Part shown: positions 1-8,703 of the stretch, piece after piece
Numbering within the stretch: the first letter of the stretch is position 1
How the letters are laid out: each line of letters opens with the position of its first letter
NCBI GenBank assembly: GCA_012064415.1
Contig: SSNU01000044.1
Span: forward strand, 1 to 50,170
Direction: 5' to 3'
DNA length: 50,170 bases
DNA from: Gyrodactylus bullatarudis
Taxonomy: Eukaryota; Platyhelminthes; Monogenea; Gyrodactylidea; Gyrodactylidae
Translations under genes and position numbers: made by a program
The notes under the pieces: generated by a model
What the model was told of the DNA's origin: nothing
What the model saw: the letters and a program-made list of their open reading frames with translations, nothing else
The model's database searches: none

Positions 1-370
1 AAGATATCTAGGTTATTTTTGTTTAGGGATTTTTTATCATTAAGTCGAGGAGGAAGAGGACATTTGTTGCGAAAATTGAAATAACTTACGCTTGTTGGCT
101 TCTACCATTATCATTGAGAGATCACGTAAATTAAAAAATAATAATTTTATTGAAAAACATAAGAGGAAATCTTTTCAATAGTTATGAATACTTTCACTAT
201 TCTGCAATTTCTTTTAAATTCATCTATTGATAAGTTTCCGTTTTCTCTGATATATTGAAGAACATACTCGGTATTTCCAAGGAAAGTATTCTTTTTAATT
301 CATACTTTTAAATGCTTTATATAAGTTCAATCATTTTCAAATTAATTTTCCATGAGTAAAAAGGGTTGAT
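1..370. other. AT-rich sequence, nothing identified
   Basis: No coding potential, RNA gene or repeat boundary could be supported here. Confidence 0.5.
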
Positions 371-380
371 GCCAGTTATG

Positions 381-430
381 AGAATATAGCGCTTTTATTT
401 CGTGGCATACTCATTAGCTTTTACATGCCA
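381..430 (-). repeat. Degenerate hammerhead-like repeat copy (family 2)
   Basis: On the minus strand this copy reads CTAATGA, then a short segment starting GT and ending AC, then GAAA, followed by an A/T-rich segment. It aligns with the hammerhead core in the foldback at 29570-29904 and with copies near 26130 and 27870. The GT/AC pair gives a two-base stem II that the other copies have lost. The G-to-A change in CTGATGA should inactivate this copy. Flanking bases (GGCATGTA) are also shared with the foldback arms. Confidence 0.5.
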
Positions 431-730
431 GATTCATATAAAGAAAATTGTGTACAAAATATTGATTTAAAAACTCATTGATTGTTTTTCTCTGGTGCGT
501 GTGAATTAATAATACATAGACTCTTTGGGATATGCATGTAGGAGTGATATATATTACATTTGACTCTGTAATAGTGGGTAGTGTTACTGTAATTGAAAGC
601 CTAATTTGAAAATAGGAGGTATGAATATAATGGTTACATCTGGGGAAAAATATTTGGTGATCTTGTTTTGTCCTATTTCATCATCTGATTTGTTTCATTT
701 CCTTCGGGTTGATACAAGTCTTGACACGAG
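430..730. other. AT-rich spacer, nothing identified
   Basis: No open frame of note and no recognised repeat. Confidence 0.4.
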
Positions 731-1100
731 TTTGTTTTAGTGGGTCTAAAAGAATAATGGAAATCGTTTCGGAGGAATTGTGGGAAGAGGAAAATGAAAA
801 ACTGACCAAAATCTTCGAAGAAAACAATTATATTCAAGGAGGATATTCATTACGAAGACTCTAGAAAAATGTGTAGAAACGGTCAAGATCGAACAAAACA
901 GAGAACAACAGGAAGAAAAGGCCAAAACGTTTTTGTATCTACCATTTAAAAAAATGCCAAATATATAAGAAAAGACTTCAAGAAGTTTTCAAATCTACTT
1001 TCCCGAACGAAGAAGCGAAAATATTCTTCAAAACCAACAAAATATTCCCTAACCAATTGAAAGACAAATTAGACCCACTAAAACATACTCATGTTGAATG
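730..1100 (+). pseudogene. Penelope-like element ORF fragment (connector region)
   Basis: Plus-strand translation gives SKRIMEIVSEELWEEENEKL, then stop-interrupted stretches (KTFLYLPFKKMPNI and others). The first part aligns with SKRIKRIVSEEELPNELERL in the better preserved Penelope-like ORF at 39346-40131, in the region between reverse transcriptase and GIY-YIG endonuclease. In this family that connector is followed by a LPY-type motif, matched here by LYLPFKK. In-frame stops show that it is dead. It sits just downstream of the Cys-rich peptide cluster and is probably an insertion scar. The match rests on internal similarity between copies in this window, not on a search. Confidence 0.55.
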
Positions 1101-1340
1101 AAAAATTTTGAAATCAGAATTCCTAATTTGCAACTAGCTCTGAAAATGGTATAGTTTGGATAATTAGAAATTTCTGATCAGAAATTTCTTGGAATACAGA
1201 ATCAGTAGTAGATTTTAAAGGTGAATGAAAAAAGATGTATCAAGATTCTTCTCTAGAAATTATCTCCAGCAAGAAATAATGAGACTTTGTTTGATGAAAT
1301 TCAAGGATTTATTTGGTCATTTTCTAAAGAAGAAAAAGAC

Positions 1341-1550
1341 TTATTCGTAGAAAGCTTCGCCAGTATCCCCACTTTCTTCTTCAGTATAGCAAAGAGCAGC
1401 GCATTCTTCATAAACGCTGTTACAGCCATGAACGCAATGAACATCAGACCCACAACCATGGATACAAGAATTCATATCAGTTTCACAATCACACTCAGCC
1501 TTGGCGTAGGCTCCAAGCAGGACGACAGCAAGTAAGAGACTCTTGAACAT
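1341..1550 (-). CDS. Secreted 8-cysteine peptide, copy 1
   Basis: A 69-residue single-exon precursor. Residues 1-18 (MFKSLLLAVVLLGAYAKA) form a standard signal peptide with likely cleavage after AKA. The mature part holds eight cysteines spaced CxC-x6-C-x3-C-x5-C-x3-C-x6-C-x3-C, followed by an acidic tail ending FYE. Three C-x3-C pairs suggest a disulfide-linked helical hairpin, but this is inference. Six other copies in the window share the leader and cysteine spacing. A TATA-like TATAAATA lies about 40 bases upstream of the ATG. The family is not recognised; secretion is well supported, and the role (defence, cuticle, glandular secretion or other) is unknown. Confidence 0.85.
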   Translation of the reverse strand: MFKSLLLAVVLLGAYAKAECDCETDMNSCIHGCGSDVHCVHGCNSVYEECAALCYTEEESGDTGEAFYE

Positions 1551-1586
1551 TTTGATTTGGTATTTAGTATCTCTTGATTCTCACTG

Positions 1587-1594
1587 TATTTATA
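1587..1594 (-). promoter_or_regulatory. TATA box of peptide copy 1
   Basis: TATAAATA on the minus strand, upstream of the ATG at 1550. The same octamer stands at a similar distance before copies 2, 3, 5 and 6. Confidence 0.6.
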
Positions 1595-1599
1595 AGGAA

Positions 1600-1920
1600 A
1601 TTTCGGTAGATTCGTGGCTGTTCTACACATAAATCTTAAACAAATAAACATTACTTTAGGACTTTTAGTAAAGGACTCAGTAAATACCTGAATATAATTT
1701 ATTATTTATAGATTGATGATTTTCAAAATGATTGATGATTTATTAAATAGATTAATAAAGAATTTCTCTTTGACCTATATATCAATATTTTCATTACCTG
1801 GATTCTTGTACAAAATGGAAAATTTTCTCTTGTCTATTATGTCTATTCACTGCAGTGTCCTGGTTCACAATTCTCAGATGAACATTTGGTCTTTTAGACA
1901 ACTTTTTAATCGTTCTACCT
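1600..1920. other. AT-rich spacer, nothing identified
   Basis: Low-complexity AT-rich sequence upstream of peptide copy 1; no gene or clear repeat seen. Confidence 0.4.
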
Positions 1921-1924
1921 AGTC

Positions 1925-2110
1925 CGGAGGAATTGCTGAATGAAATAGAGAACTCAAAGTTTTTTGATAGAAAATGGTCATCTTAATGAATTTGTACACA
2001 GATTCATCAATGTTTTAGGTAATGGGGATGAGAGATCATCGAAAATGTCAATAAAGATGAAATAGAGAAAACTAAAATTGTCATGTTATTGAACTTTAAA
2101 GGTGAATAAA
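1925..2110 (+). pseudogene. Penelope-like element ORF scrap
   Basis: The plus strand encodes EELLNEIENSKFF and, after stops and frameshifts, IEKTKIVMLLNFKGE. These align in order with EEELPNELERLKNS and IKTVFMKLNFKGDG of the Penelope-like ORF at 39346-40131. Heavily decayed. Confidence 0.5.
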
Positions 2111-2260
2111 ATCTTCAATGGTCTATTATCAATGATAATTTATCATCTAAAGTAAGATCGGGATCATAAAATTGACCTATGGAAGGATGTTCAGAGAAAG
2201 AATCTTTTATTTTGTGTCTTATCAATTTTTATATTACTTATTCAATTTTATTGGCTAAAA

Positions 2261-2470
2261 TTATTCGTAGAAGACCTCTCCACTATCGTTACTTTCAGCT
2301 TGAGTATCACAAATTGCCTGACACTCGAATCGAATGTGTTCACACTCACTCACACAACTCGCTTCTCGATCGCAATCAGCAACGCAGTTGTTATATTCAG
2401 CTTCGCATTCACACTGGGCCTTGGCGTACGCTCCTAGGAGGACGATAGCAAGTAAGAGACTCTTGAACAT
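2261..2470 (-). CDS. Secreted 8-cysteine peptide, copy 2
   Basis: A 69-residue single-exon precursor with leader MFKSLLLAIVLLGAYAKA and the same eight-cysteine frame (CxC-x6-C-x3-C-x5-C-x3-C-x6-C-x3-C). Most non-cysteine mature residues differ from copy 1, yet the tail again ends GEVFYE, so copies 1 and 2 are closest relatives (tandem, same strand, about 0.7 kb apart). The mature segment starts QCECEAEYNN. A TATAAATA octamer lies upstream at 2500-2507. Function is unknown; the signal peptide and cysteine pattern support a small secreted disulfide-rich peptide. Confidence 0.85.
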   Translation of the reverse strand: MFKSLLLAIVLLGAYAKAQCECEAEYNNCVADCDREASCVSECEHIRFECQAICDTQAESNDSGEVFYE

Positions 2471-2479
2471 GATGGTGAT

Positions 2480-2866
2480 GATACATGGTTACCCCTTGAT
2501 ATTTATAGAGTATTTCTATAATGAATTCTAAAAGCTATGACGTAGAGATTCTAATCTATGATCGTAATTAGTTCAGCTTGGATGCATCTAAAGTCCTTTC
2601 TCATTCATTTCTAATTCCCTAGTAAGCAATATGAAAACTGCATAGAACTCAAGGATTAGAATCTTAAAATAAACTAATATTGAACCCTTTAGGAAGAGTC
2701 AAGGGTAGAAAATTGTTTGGGTATAAATAGAGAATCAGATTCTTGATAAAATTAAAGTGAAAGCTCTTAAAAATCAATAGTACCATCGAATTATTGATCA
2801 GGAGAAACAATAAATTTAAATCAATAAAATTTTATACAGTGATAGAAGAATTACTGATTCTTGTTG
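2480..2866. other. AT-rich spacer between peptide copy 2 and the long ORF
   Basis: Apart from the TATA box at 2500-2507, no gene seen. AATAAA-type signals on the minus strand near 2800-2830 could end the transcript of the long ORF. Confidence 0.35.
2500..2507 (-). promoter_or_regulatory. TATA box of peptide copy 2
   Basis: TATAAATA on the minus strand, about 30 bases before the ATG at 2470. Confidence 0.55.
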
Positions 2867-3205
2867 TTACAAAAAAAATTTCAAAGACCGTCCCCTGCGT
2901 TCAGTCTTCGCCAGGGGTGTGTAGATTTTTAACCGATGCTTAAAATACTCAAATTCAACATTTTCATAAAAAACAGATTTCAATGATTCCTTTTTTCTAT
3001 CAGGTGCAATAGTCGAGAGTCTGAGATTAGTTTCAATTCGAAATAAAGACCTGATTCTTGAGATAACTGGCATCATCTTCTTCGAACTAACTAATAGAAT
3101 GAAAATGTTCCACACAGTGATATTATCTTCATTTAAGCGCTTTGATTGAGTTATGTAGACTAGAGATAAAGAATATGGATAATCTTGAAGGATGGTCATT
3201 TTGTA
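2867..3205 (-). pseudogene. In-frame 3' extension of the long ORF after its stop codon
   Basis: The TAA at 3206-3208 that ends the 1004-aa ORF is followed by 112 sense codons in the same frame (YK, then MTILQDYPYS onward) before the next stop at 2867. In sequence this AT-rich, an open run of that length directly in phase is unlikely by chance. The simplest reading is that the original protein was about 1115 residues and a nonsense mutation or polymorphism cut off its C-terminus. Translational readthrough is possible, but the stop context (UAA U) is not a known strong readthrough context. The tail contains no domain I recognise. Confidence 0.5.
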
Positions 3206-6200
3206 TTAAATAATAATATTCATATCACGTATTGCATTAAAGGTCTTGAATATTCTCTGAATGTTCAATTTGTACTTGAGAAAGGAAAGGGTCGACTTTG
3301 AGTTGTCTCTCGTATACTCAGATTCTTTATTTAGCATTAGTAACACTGGGAGTGCATCGAATAAACTGATCAACTCTGTCTTCAAGACAGCTGTACAGAT
3401 GATCTGATTTGAAAATTCCATGCTGAACCTTGTCACATGTTCAGCCTCGGAGCATTGACAGCAATATAACTTGATCACTTTTGGCTCTATCGTCTTTTCC
3501 AGCAGCTCCTTCCTCTTGCCAGTAATCAGATAGATACTCCGAGTAGCCAATATATTAAATGAGCCGAATTTCTTTATCGGACAATCCTTCTGGTGTCCAT
3601 CCTCAGGGAAGGTCTCAGCAATGTTGATATTCTTTTCTTCTAATTCTGATATGAAACTGGTTAGCTTTTGGTCTGTGGGCAGGATCTTGAATCGTTTTAT
3701 GAGTTCTGTTTGGCTTGAAAAGAACTCTGAGATGTTTACATTTAATTTATTCTTAGTTTTGCTCGTCAAGATTCGAAAGAGTAAAATTGTCAACAAATTC
3801 GGCTCTTCTACCTCAACCTTGATCTTGTGGTTTTGGTCTAACACGATGTATCTGTACATTGTCCGGTAGGCGGGGGTCACCTCTGTTTCATATTTCTCAT
3901 AGCAATCGTGAATCTTAAACTTTGGTATGTTGGCCTTAATAAATTGATCTGACTGGTAGAACTCCTTCAGATTAAAGTCATCGATAATGCCAGAACTTCG
4001 TGTAAGCAGTTCGGTCACTTTCCAAAGGGGGTACCTCTTGAAAATTGAACATTTTGTCTCAACTTCACAGGCAAACTGAAAGTCTGACCAGTTGACAATA
4101 CCAAATTTAATGATGCACTTTTGAGTATCACTTAGATCTCGGCCAATGGCATGTTTCTCAATGATTGGCAGGGAGTAGGGGACCAACTGGATCATTCCTG
4201 CTTCCTTGTTAACGAAAAATGTCTCGTTGATTTTCGATGTCTTCTCGCGGACCTCCTCATTCGAGAGACTTAGGAAGCGCCTTGACTCTTCAAAATCCTG
4301 ACTTTTCTCATTCTCATTACAGACGATGTTTATTTCAATGTGATTTAGGACCTGTTCGTTCATGTGGAGTATAAATTCCTCGTTAGGTCCCTCCTCCGCT
4401 GTCTTAATATTGAAATAATGATTCTCCTCGTAGAATACCCTCAGCATTTTCAAATCTTCAGGCTTGTCCAGATAGCTGAGAGAGAACTTGTACTCTTTCA
4501 GGATCTCGGCAATATCCGGTTCTCGTGTCGTCTCCTCAACTAAACAGGTCTGAGATCGATTCCAATAGAGTTTCCGAGTAACCTCCATGCCCTCCACTGA
4601 TTTGTCAGATGATATATGTTCCTTACTCTCGCCAGGTATGATGTTTTCAGTGTCTGCAAAGCGTAACAGAGGCCTTTCACTCTGCTTATCGAAATACTTC
4701 TGGCTGGTGAGTCGATTTAAAAGACGGAACTTTGTCTGATACTCTCGCGAGTCTACAATACGAAAATCTCCTTCCAGAGTTATTTCCTGGCCAATTCTTC
4801 TCTCCTTAATGCAATAATTCTTTGCGTTCTCTTCAAATTCCAGAGGGCCATAAGTCAAGAGTTCATTGAGCACCTTTCCAGTGTAGATGAATAAATCCTT
4901 GGCTTTGATTAGGGATCGTTTTAAGATCAACTCACCCGTCCGACTATTCGCAAGATAATAAATCCTATATCTCAGATCAGTGTTGTTGTCACTAGCCTCT
5001 TTCATAGTACCCTTAGTTTTACTACCGTACCTCCGGAAATACACGAATATGGGCTCGATAAAGTTTTTAATTTTTCTCTCATTCTTATTGGTTCCCTTTT
5101 TGATTATTTGGCCAACTTCCCTGATGATGATTATGGTATTCCTTGAGATTTTAACTCGTCTACCATCCAATGCAAAGACATTTCGGATGACCCTTTCGAT
5201 TCTTGGTCGTATACACGTAAAACTATAGACCATATCCTCTTCCTGCTTCGAGTAAGTGACCATGACGAAATTCTCAAAGGTTTTCAAGCTCTCCAGGGTC
5301 ATCCCCATTAAGAAATGCTTACTTTCACTGAATGTTTCTGACGACCATTTTATAAATGGATGAAATTCTCTCTCAACGATGTTACCCTTTGCATCAACCC
5401 TCATAAAATGTACGTATTTACTCAGCTTCCTCAAGTCTTCAATCGGCTTTTGGTAGAACCTGAGCTTTTCCTCGATTGTAGCATCCTCCTTGATTTTTGT
5501 TGCAAAGACTGGGACAATCTCGAGGATTTCTTGATGTCCACCGTGATGTACCAGATCGTTGAACACCAAGGGTCCAACTTCAGTTATAATCTCAGAAATT
5601 TCTTCTAATTCCTTGTCTCTTATGATGAGAGTGGTCTCGTAATCTGAAAGACGCAACTCCTCTAGTATCAGAGTCTCATCAAAACCTGACTCATTTTCTT
5701 TTTTCATCAAATCCTTCAGTGTCCGATCACTGACAATCTCACTAATCGGCTTCGAAATTGTAATTCCATCCTCCTTCAGACTGCTTATCTTTCTCGATTT
5801 GGACTGGAACAGGTAAGAAGGAGGGGCTGACGTTATTTCTGAGTAATTTTTCTCACAATACCCGTTGATAATATCACAGCAGATGATGATCGAGGAGAAG
5901 AGGCAGTTCTTATCAGCTTCCACCAAGATGATGTTGTCATCACTTATCTCGTCACGGTAGAACTTGTTCATTTCCACGCACACCATTTGTATGTCGAGGC
6001 CAATCTGTTTGAATATGGATCTGATTTTGTCCCCAACTGAATTGTAGTTCTTCTTCTCCCGGAAGTGAATCTTGATCTTTTCGTTGATCAAGTCAAAAAG
6101 GTATTTACCTCTCAAGTCCTCATAGAGTTTCAGGGACTTGGGATATCTCATTTCGGGGGGAATAACAAGTCTATTCAAACTGTTTCCAAATATCTCTATT

Positions 6201-6220
6201 AATCTTGACGATCTACGCAT
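3206..6220 (-). CDS. Uncharacterised large intronless protein, 1004 aa
   Basis: One continuous ORF without introns, starting ATG at 6220; the next in-frame triplet upstream group holds a TAG, which supports this start. Base composition is visibly richer in G and C than the flanks, as for a maintained coding gene or an acquired one. No signal peptide or membrane segment is evident, the chain is charged and hydrophilic, and no P-loop, polymerase GDD/GDN/SDD catalytic set, zinc-finger array or transposase DDE set was found. Residues 103-108 (DKNCLF) and the later HHGGHQEI (225-232) weakly resemble the catalytic Cys block and the GG-x-x-E block of OTU-type cysteine proteases; no convincing catalytic His was placed, so this is a hint only. 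It lies between peptide copies 2 and 3 on the same strand. It could be a lineage-specific host gene or a captured viral or selfish gene. Function unknown. Confidence 0.75.
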   Translation of the reverse strand: MRRSSRLIEIFGNSLNRLVIPPEMRYPKSLKLYEDLRGKYLFDLINEKIKIHFREKKNYNSVGDKIRSIFKQIGLDIQMVCVEMNKFYRDEISDDNIILVEADKNCLFSSIIICCDIINGYCEKNYSEITSAPPSYLFQSKSRKISSLKEDGITISKPISEIVSDRTLKDLMKKENESGFDETLILEELRLSDYETTLIIRDKELEEISEIITEVGPLVFNDLVHHGGHQEILEIVPVFATKIKEDATIEEKLRFYQKPIEDLRKLSKYVHFMRVDAKGNIVEREFHPFIKWSSETFSESKHFLMGMTLESLKTFENFVMVTYSKQEEDMVYSFTCIRPRIERVIRNVFALDGRRVKISRNTIIIIREVGQIIKKGTNKNERKIKNFIEPIFVYFRRYGSKTKGTMKEASDNNTDLRYRIYYLANSRTGELILKRSLIKAKDLFIYTGKVLNELLTYGPLEFEENAKNYCIKERRIGQEITLEGDFRIVDSREYQTKFRLLNRLTSQKYFDKQSERPLLRFADTENIIPGESKEHISSDKSVEGMEVTRKLYWNRSQTCLVEETTREPDIAEILKEYKFSLSYLDKPEDLKMLRVFYEENHYFNIKTAEEGPNEEFILHMNEQVLNHIEINIVCNENEKSQDFEESRRFLSLSNEEVREKTSKINETFFVNKEAGMIQLVPYSLPIIEKHAIGRDLSDTQKCIIKFGIVNWSDFQFACEVETKCSIFKRYPLWKVTELLTRSSGIIDDFNLKEFYQSDQFIKANIPKFKIHDCYEKYETEVTPAYRTMYRYIVLDQNHKIKVEVEEPNLLTILLFRILTSKTKNKLNVNISEFFSSQTELIKRFKILPTDQKLTSFISELEEKNINIAETFPEDGHQKDCPIKKFGSFNILATRSIYLITGKRKELLEKTIEPKVIKLYCCQCSEAEHVTRFSMEFSNQIICTAVLKTELISLFDALPVLLMLNKESEYTRDNSKSTLSFLKYKLNIQRIFKTFNAIRDMNIII

Positions 6221-6431
6221 AATGGGAATCTAGACGTAATATCAATCAATTAATTACGTCTTATGGAATCAATTTATTTATCTATATTTAAAAATAAATA
6301 ACTGATATCTACTTACAAGTAACAAGATTGATATAAAATGAATTTCAGTCTTTGGAATAAATTTGATCACTCAGAACTCAGAATAAGCTTTATGAATTTA
6401 TTCTTTAAGAGATAAAATCAAGTTTCTTTAA

Positions 6432-6629
6432 TTAACTTAATATCAAGTGATTATACTCCTTATCAGGGCAAGCATCGACGCATTCCATAAAAGGATTAAT
6501 GCAGTTGTTTATGCAATTTGGATCGGCTCCGCATTCATCTACGCAGGTCTGATAGGGACCATCACAGTCACACTCTGCTTTTGCATAGGCACCAAGAATG
6601 GCAACAGCAAGTAAGAGACTCTTGAACAT
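6432..6629 (-). CDS. Secreted 8-cysteine peptide, copy 3
   Basis: A 65-residue single-exon precursor with leader MFKSLLLAVAILGAYAKA and the canonical eight-cysteine spacing. The mature N-terminus ECDCDGPYQTC closely matches copies 5 and 6 (DCDCDGPYHTC), placing it in their subgroup. Its C-terminus differs: the acidic Glu/Ser tail is replaced by KEYNHLILS, consistent with a small indel shifting the tail frame. A TATAAATA octamer is present upstream (6676-6683), followed by the ATCAGTTGTAAC block shared with copies 5 and 6. Secreted peptide of unknown role. Confidence 0.82.
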   Translation of the reverse strand: MFKSLLLAVAILGAYAKAECDCDGPYQTCVDECGADPNCINNCINPFMECVDACPDKEYNHLILS

Positions 6630-6675
6630 TTTTATGACGTGAATATAGGTTCAAGTTACAACTGATTCTCTCCAG

Positions 6676-6683
6676 TATTTATA
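6676..6683 (-). promoter_or_regulatory. TATA box of peptide copy 3
   Basis: TATAAATA on the minus strand before the ATG at 6629, with the shared GAATCAGTTGTAAC block between TATA and ATG. Confidence 0.6.
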
Positions 6684-6960
6684 GAATACTCGTTGATGAG
6701 TAGAAGATGTCATAACACACGAGAGAGCTGAATCGCTATAATTCATTAATTTGCTTGAATCGATATCTGTCAAGAGCATAGATCTGATCTCTATCAGTTC
6801 GATGAGAAATCTTATTTTAGACATTAACCCTTTCGCACACTTGAGAGTCTCGATTGCGGATGAGAATGGCACTAGAAGGACTACCCATCGTGGAACATTA
6901 ATTAATATTTAGGAGTTCCGTGAAACGTGTTCATGGTAGTCGGAGAGTATCAGGCTCTGG

Positions 6961-6968
6961 GGCTAGGC
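6961..6968. repeat. Left target-site duplication of hAT element
   Basis: GGCTAGGC, repeated exactly at 8596-8603. It fits the nnnTAnnn preference of Buster-type hAT elements. Confidence 0.85.
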
Positions 6969-8595
6969 TAGACCTGTCCATATCGAAACTCGATATTCGA
7001 TATTTTTCGATATCTCGATATATCGATAAATATCGAGGTGCGATAATTTCCTATATTAATATCGAATAAATATCGAGGCCCCTCGATAATATCGAATGTC
7101 ATACCGTCTTTCGTTGATAAATTCTCGATAATTGGGGTAGAGATTTATCTACCCCCCCCCTCTAGCCGTATTTTTTCCTATATGACATGACAGGTATTTT
7201 ATTCTTGGTATGGTGACTGATTCTAACTAATGATAAGGCATTTAATGAAAACCGTTAATAATAAAAAGTATATATTATTTTTGTAAAAAATCATTTTTAT
7301 CTGGAATATCTCTAATCTTATTCATATTTATTTTACGAAATAAAATTTTTTCAACAGTTACTGAGTCTAGAGACTCTATACCACGGGATTGAAAATGTTT
7401 GAATCTTTAACGGCCTTTACCATAGAACTACCTTGATCTGTAATACAAATTTTGTATTTCACTTGAGTAAGAGCTGAGTAGTCCTTAAATATCTCGTCTA
7501 CGAGTTGGTTGATATTGACCGCAGTTTCAGGACCTGTCAAGAACTTCAAGGATAGTAGAAAATTTTTCTTTTCGAATTTCTTGTTCACATAATGCAAAGT
7601 AAAAGCTAGATACTTTTCTCGGTTGTGTGACCATGTATCCATAGTAAATGACGCTAGCTGTACTCCGGTCAAGTCTTCGTCGAGATAGACATTCTAAAAA
7701 TCAATAAACAATTTCCTTACAAGCTTATCTTTGAGGAAAAAGTAATAGCTCCCAAGTCTTCGAGCACATGTCTGGCGGCTTTTATAATGGTAACCTGGGT
7801 TAAGGTACTCAACATATTCTAAGAAATTCTCCTGTTCAACCATTGCAAAGGAAGAATCACTGCCCAAAATCATTTTTAACTGCAAATAGTCGGCTTTGAT
7901 TTGGGAAGGAGCGTTTGTCTTAACTTTAGTAACAGCTTTTGATGTGCTGAACGACCTTTCCAACTTAGCTGCTTTGTTCTCTTCGATAATTTTCCTGCAT
8001 ATATCATGCTGATCCTTGTGAAAAGTTTTTAAATGGCTCAGCATGTTGGTGGTACTTGAGTTTTTAGTTTTGACGATTATTCCACAGTTTTCGATATTAC
8101 AAATTTGTCGATCTATCATTGCAACTGTTTAAAAATGGGACTTACCGCCTTCAATTAAATCAAAGTATTTGTTTACAGGACTAGTGTATTTAACATCAGA
8201 CATGTTAAGAGATGAATTGCAAGACATTTCAATTTTCAAATATTAAAAAAAGGGAATTTTTCATGTAATGGCATGGTTTTGGGAAACTTCAATTTGATTG
8301 GCTATATTCTTAACATGTTAACCCGAGTAAGAGGATAGGGTCCGACATCCATATTTGGATGTAATAAATGTATACATTGTACAAAAAATATAGTAAAAGA
8401 TGAGTCATCGATAAACCATCATGTGATGAAAATAGTATTCACACTGAATTAAATTTTTCCTACCCTGTTTTCCCCCCTCAATACTATTCGATATATTATC
8501 GAGATTAGTCGATATAATATACCGATATTTATCGAGCAGATATCGAGATACAATATTTATCGATATATCGTATCGAGTAGAGATGGACAGGTCTA
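6969..8595 (-). mobile_element. hAT transposon, Buster-like, with 8-bp TSD
   Basis: The element is 1627 bp, bounded by inverted ends TAGACCTGTCCAT / ATGGACAGGTCTA and an exact 8-bp duplication GGCTAGGC. Just inside both ends (about 6980-7100 and 8485-8580) are dense clusters of TATCGA / TCGATA motifs in both orientations, likely transposase binding sites. The interior carries a decayed minus-strand transposase (7376-8203). Target preference nnnTAnnn is that of the Buster branch of hAT elements. The exact TSD argues for a fairly recent insertion, although the transposase is interrupted and too short for an autonomous element. Confidence 0.88.
7376..8203 (-). pseudogene. hAT transposase remnant (BED zinc finger and start of catalytic domain)
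   Basis: Reading from an ATG at 8203 (MSDVKYTSPVNKYFDL), the frame runs on to 7376 with two in-frame stops. It encodes a BED-type zinc finger (C-x4-C, then TTNMLSHLKTFH), a linker, then SFTMDTWSHNREKYLAF with the hAT LTxDxWS catalytic Asp motif, and later ITDQGSSMVKAV, matching the second Asp region (DNAxNM). The C-terminal dimerisation and W/E-containing parts are missing. The two stop-bearing segments are 33 and 27 bp and begin GTAAG and end AG, so they mimic introns, but both are multiples of three and shorter than normal introns; nonsense mutations are equally likely. Confidence 0.8.
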
Positions 8596-8603
8596 GGCTA
8601 GGC
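8596..8603. repeat. Right target-site duplication of hAT element
   Basis: GGCTAGGC, identical to 6961-6968. Confidence 0.85.
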
Positions 8604-8703
8604 TATGAGCAATGACTAGATTCAGCGTCGAACCTGTTACAGCCTAGGTCCTCTAAGCTGAATAATCACTAGACAGTGTTTTTTCATAGTAATAAGTTAT
8701 TAC

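Noticed and set aside
4980..5608. Plus-strand open frames across the long ORF
   Set aside because: They are antisense shadows of the 1004-codon minus-strand frame, with no domain or promoter of their own.
3206..6220. Viral RNA-dependent RNA polymerase identity for the 1004-aa ORF
   Set aside because: No ordered A/B/C polymerase motifs (no GDD, GDN or convincing SDD with neighbours) could be found.
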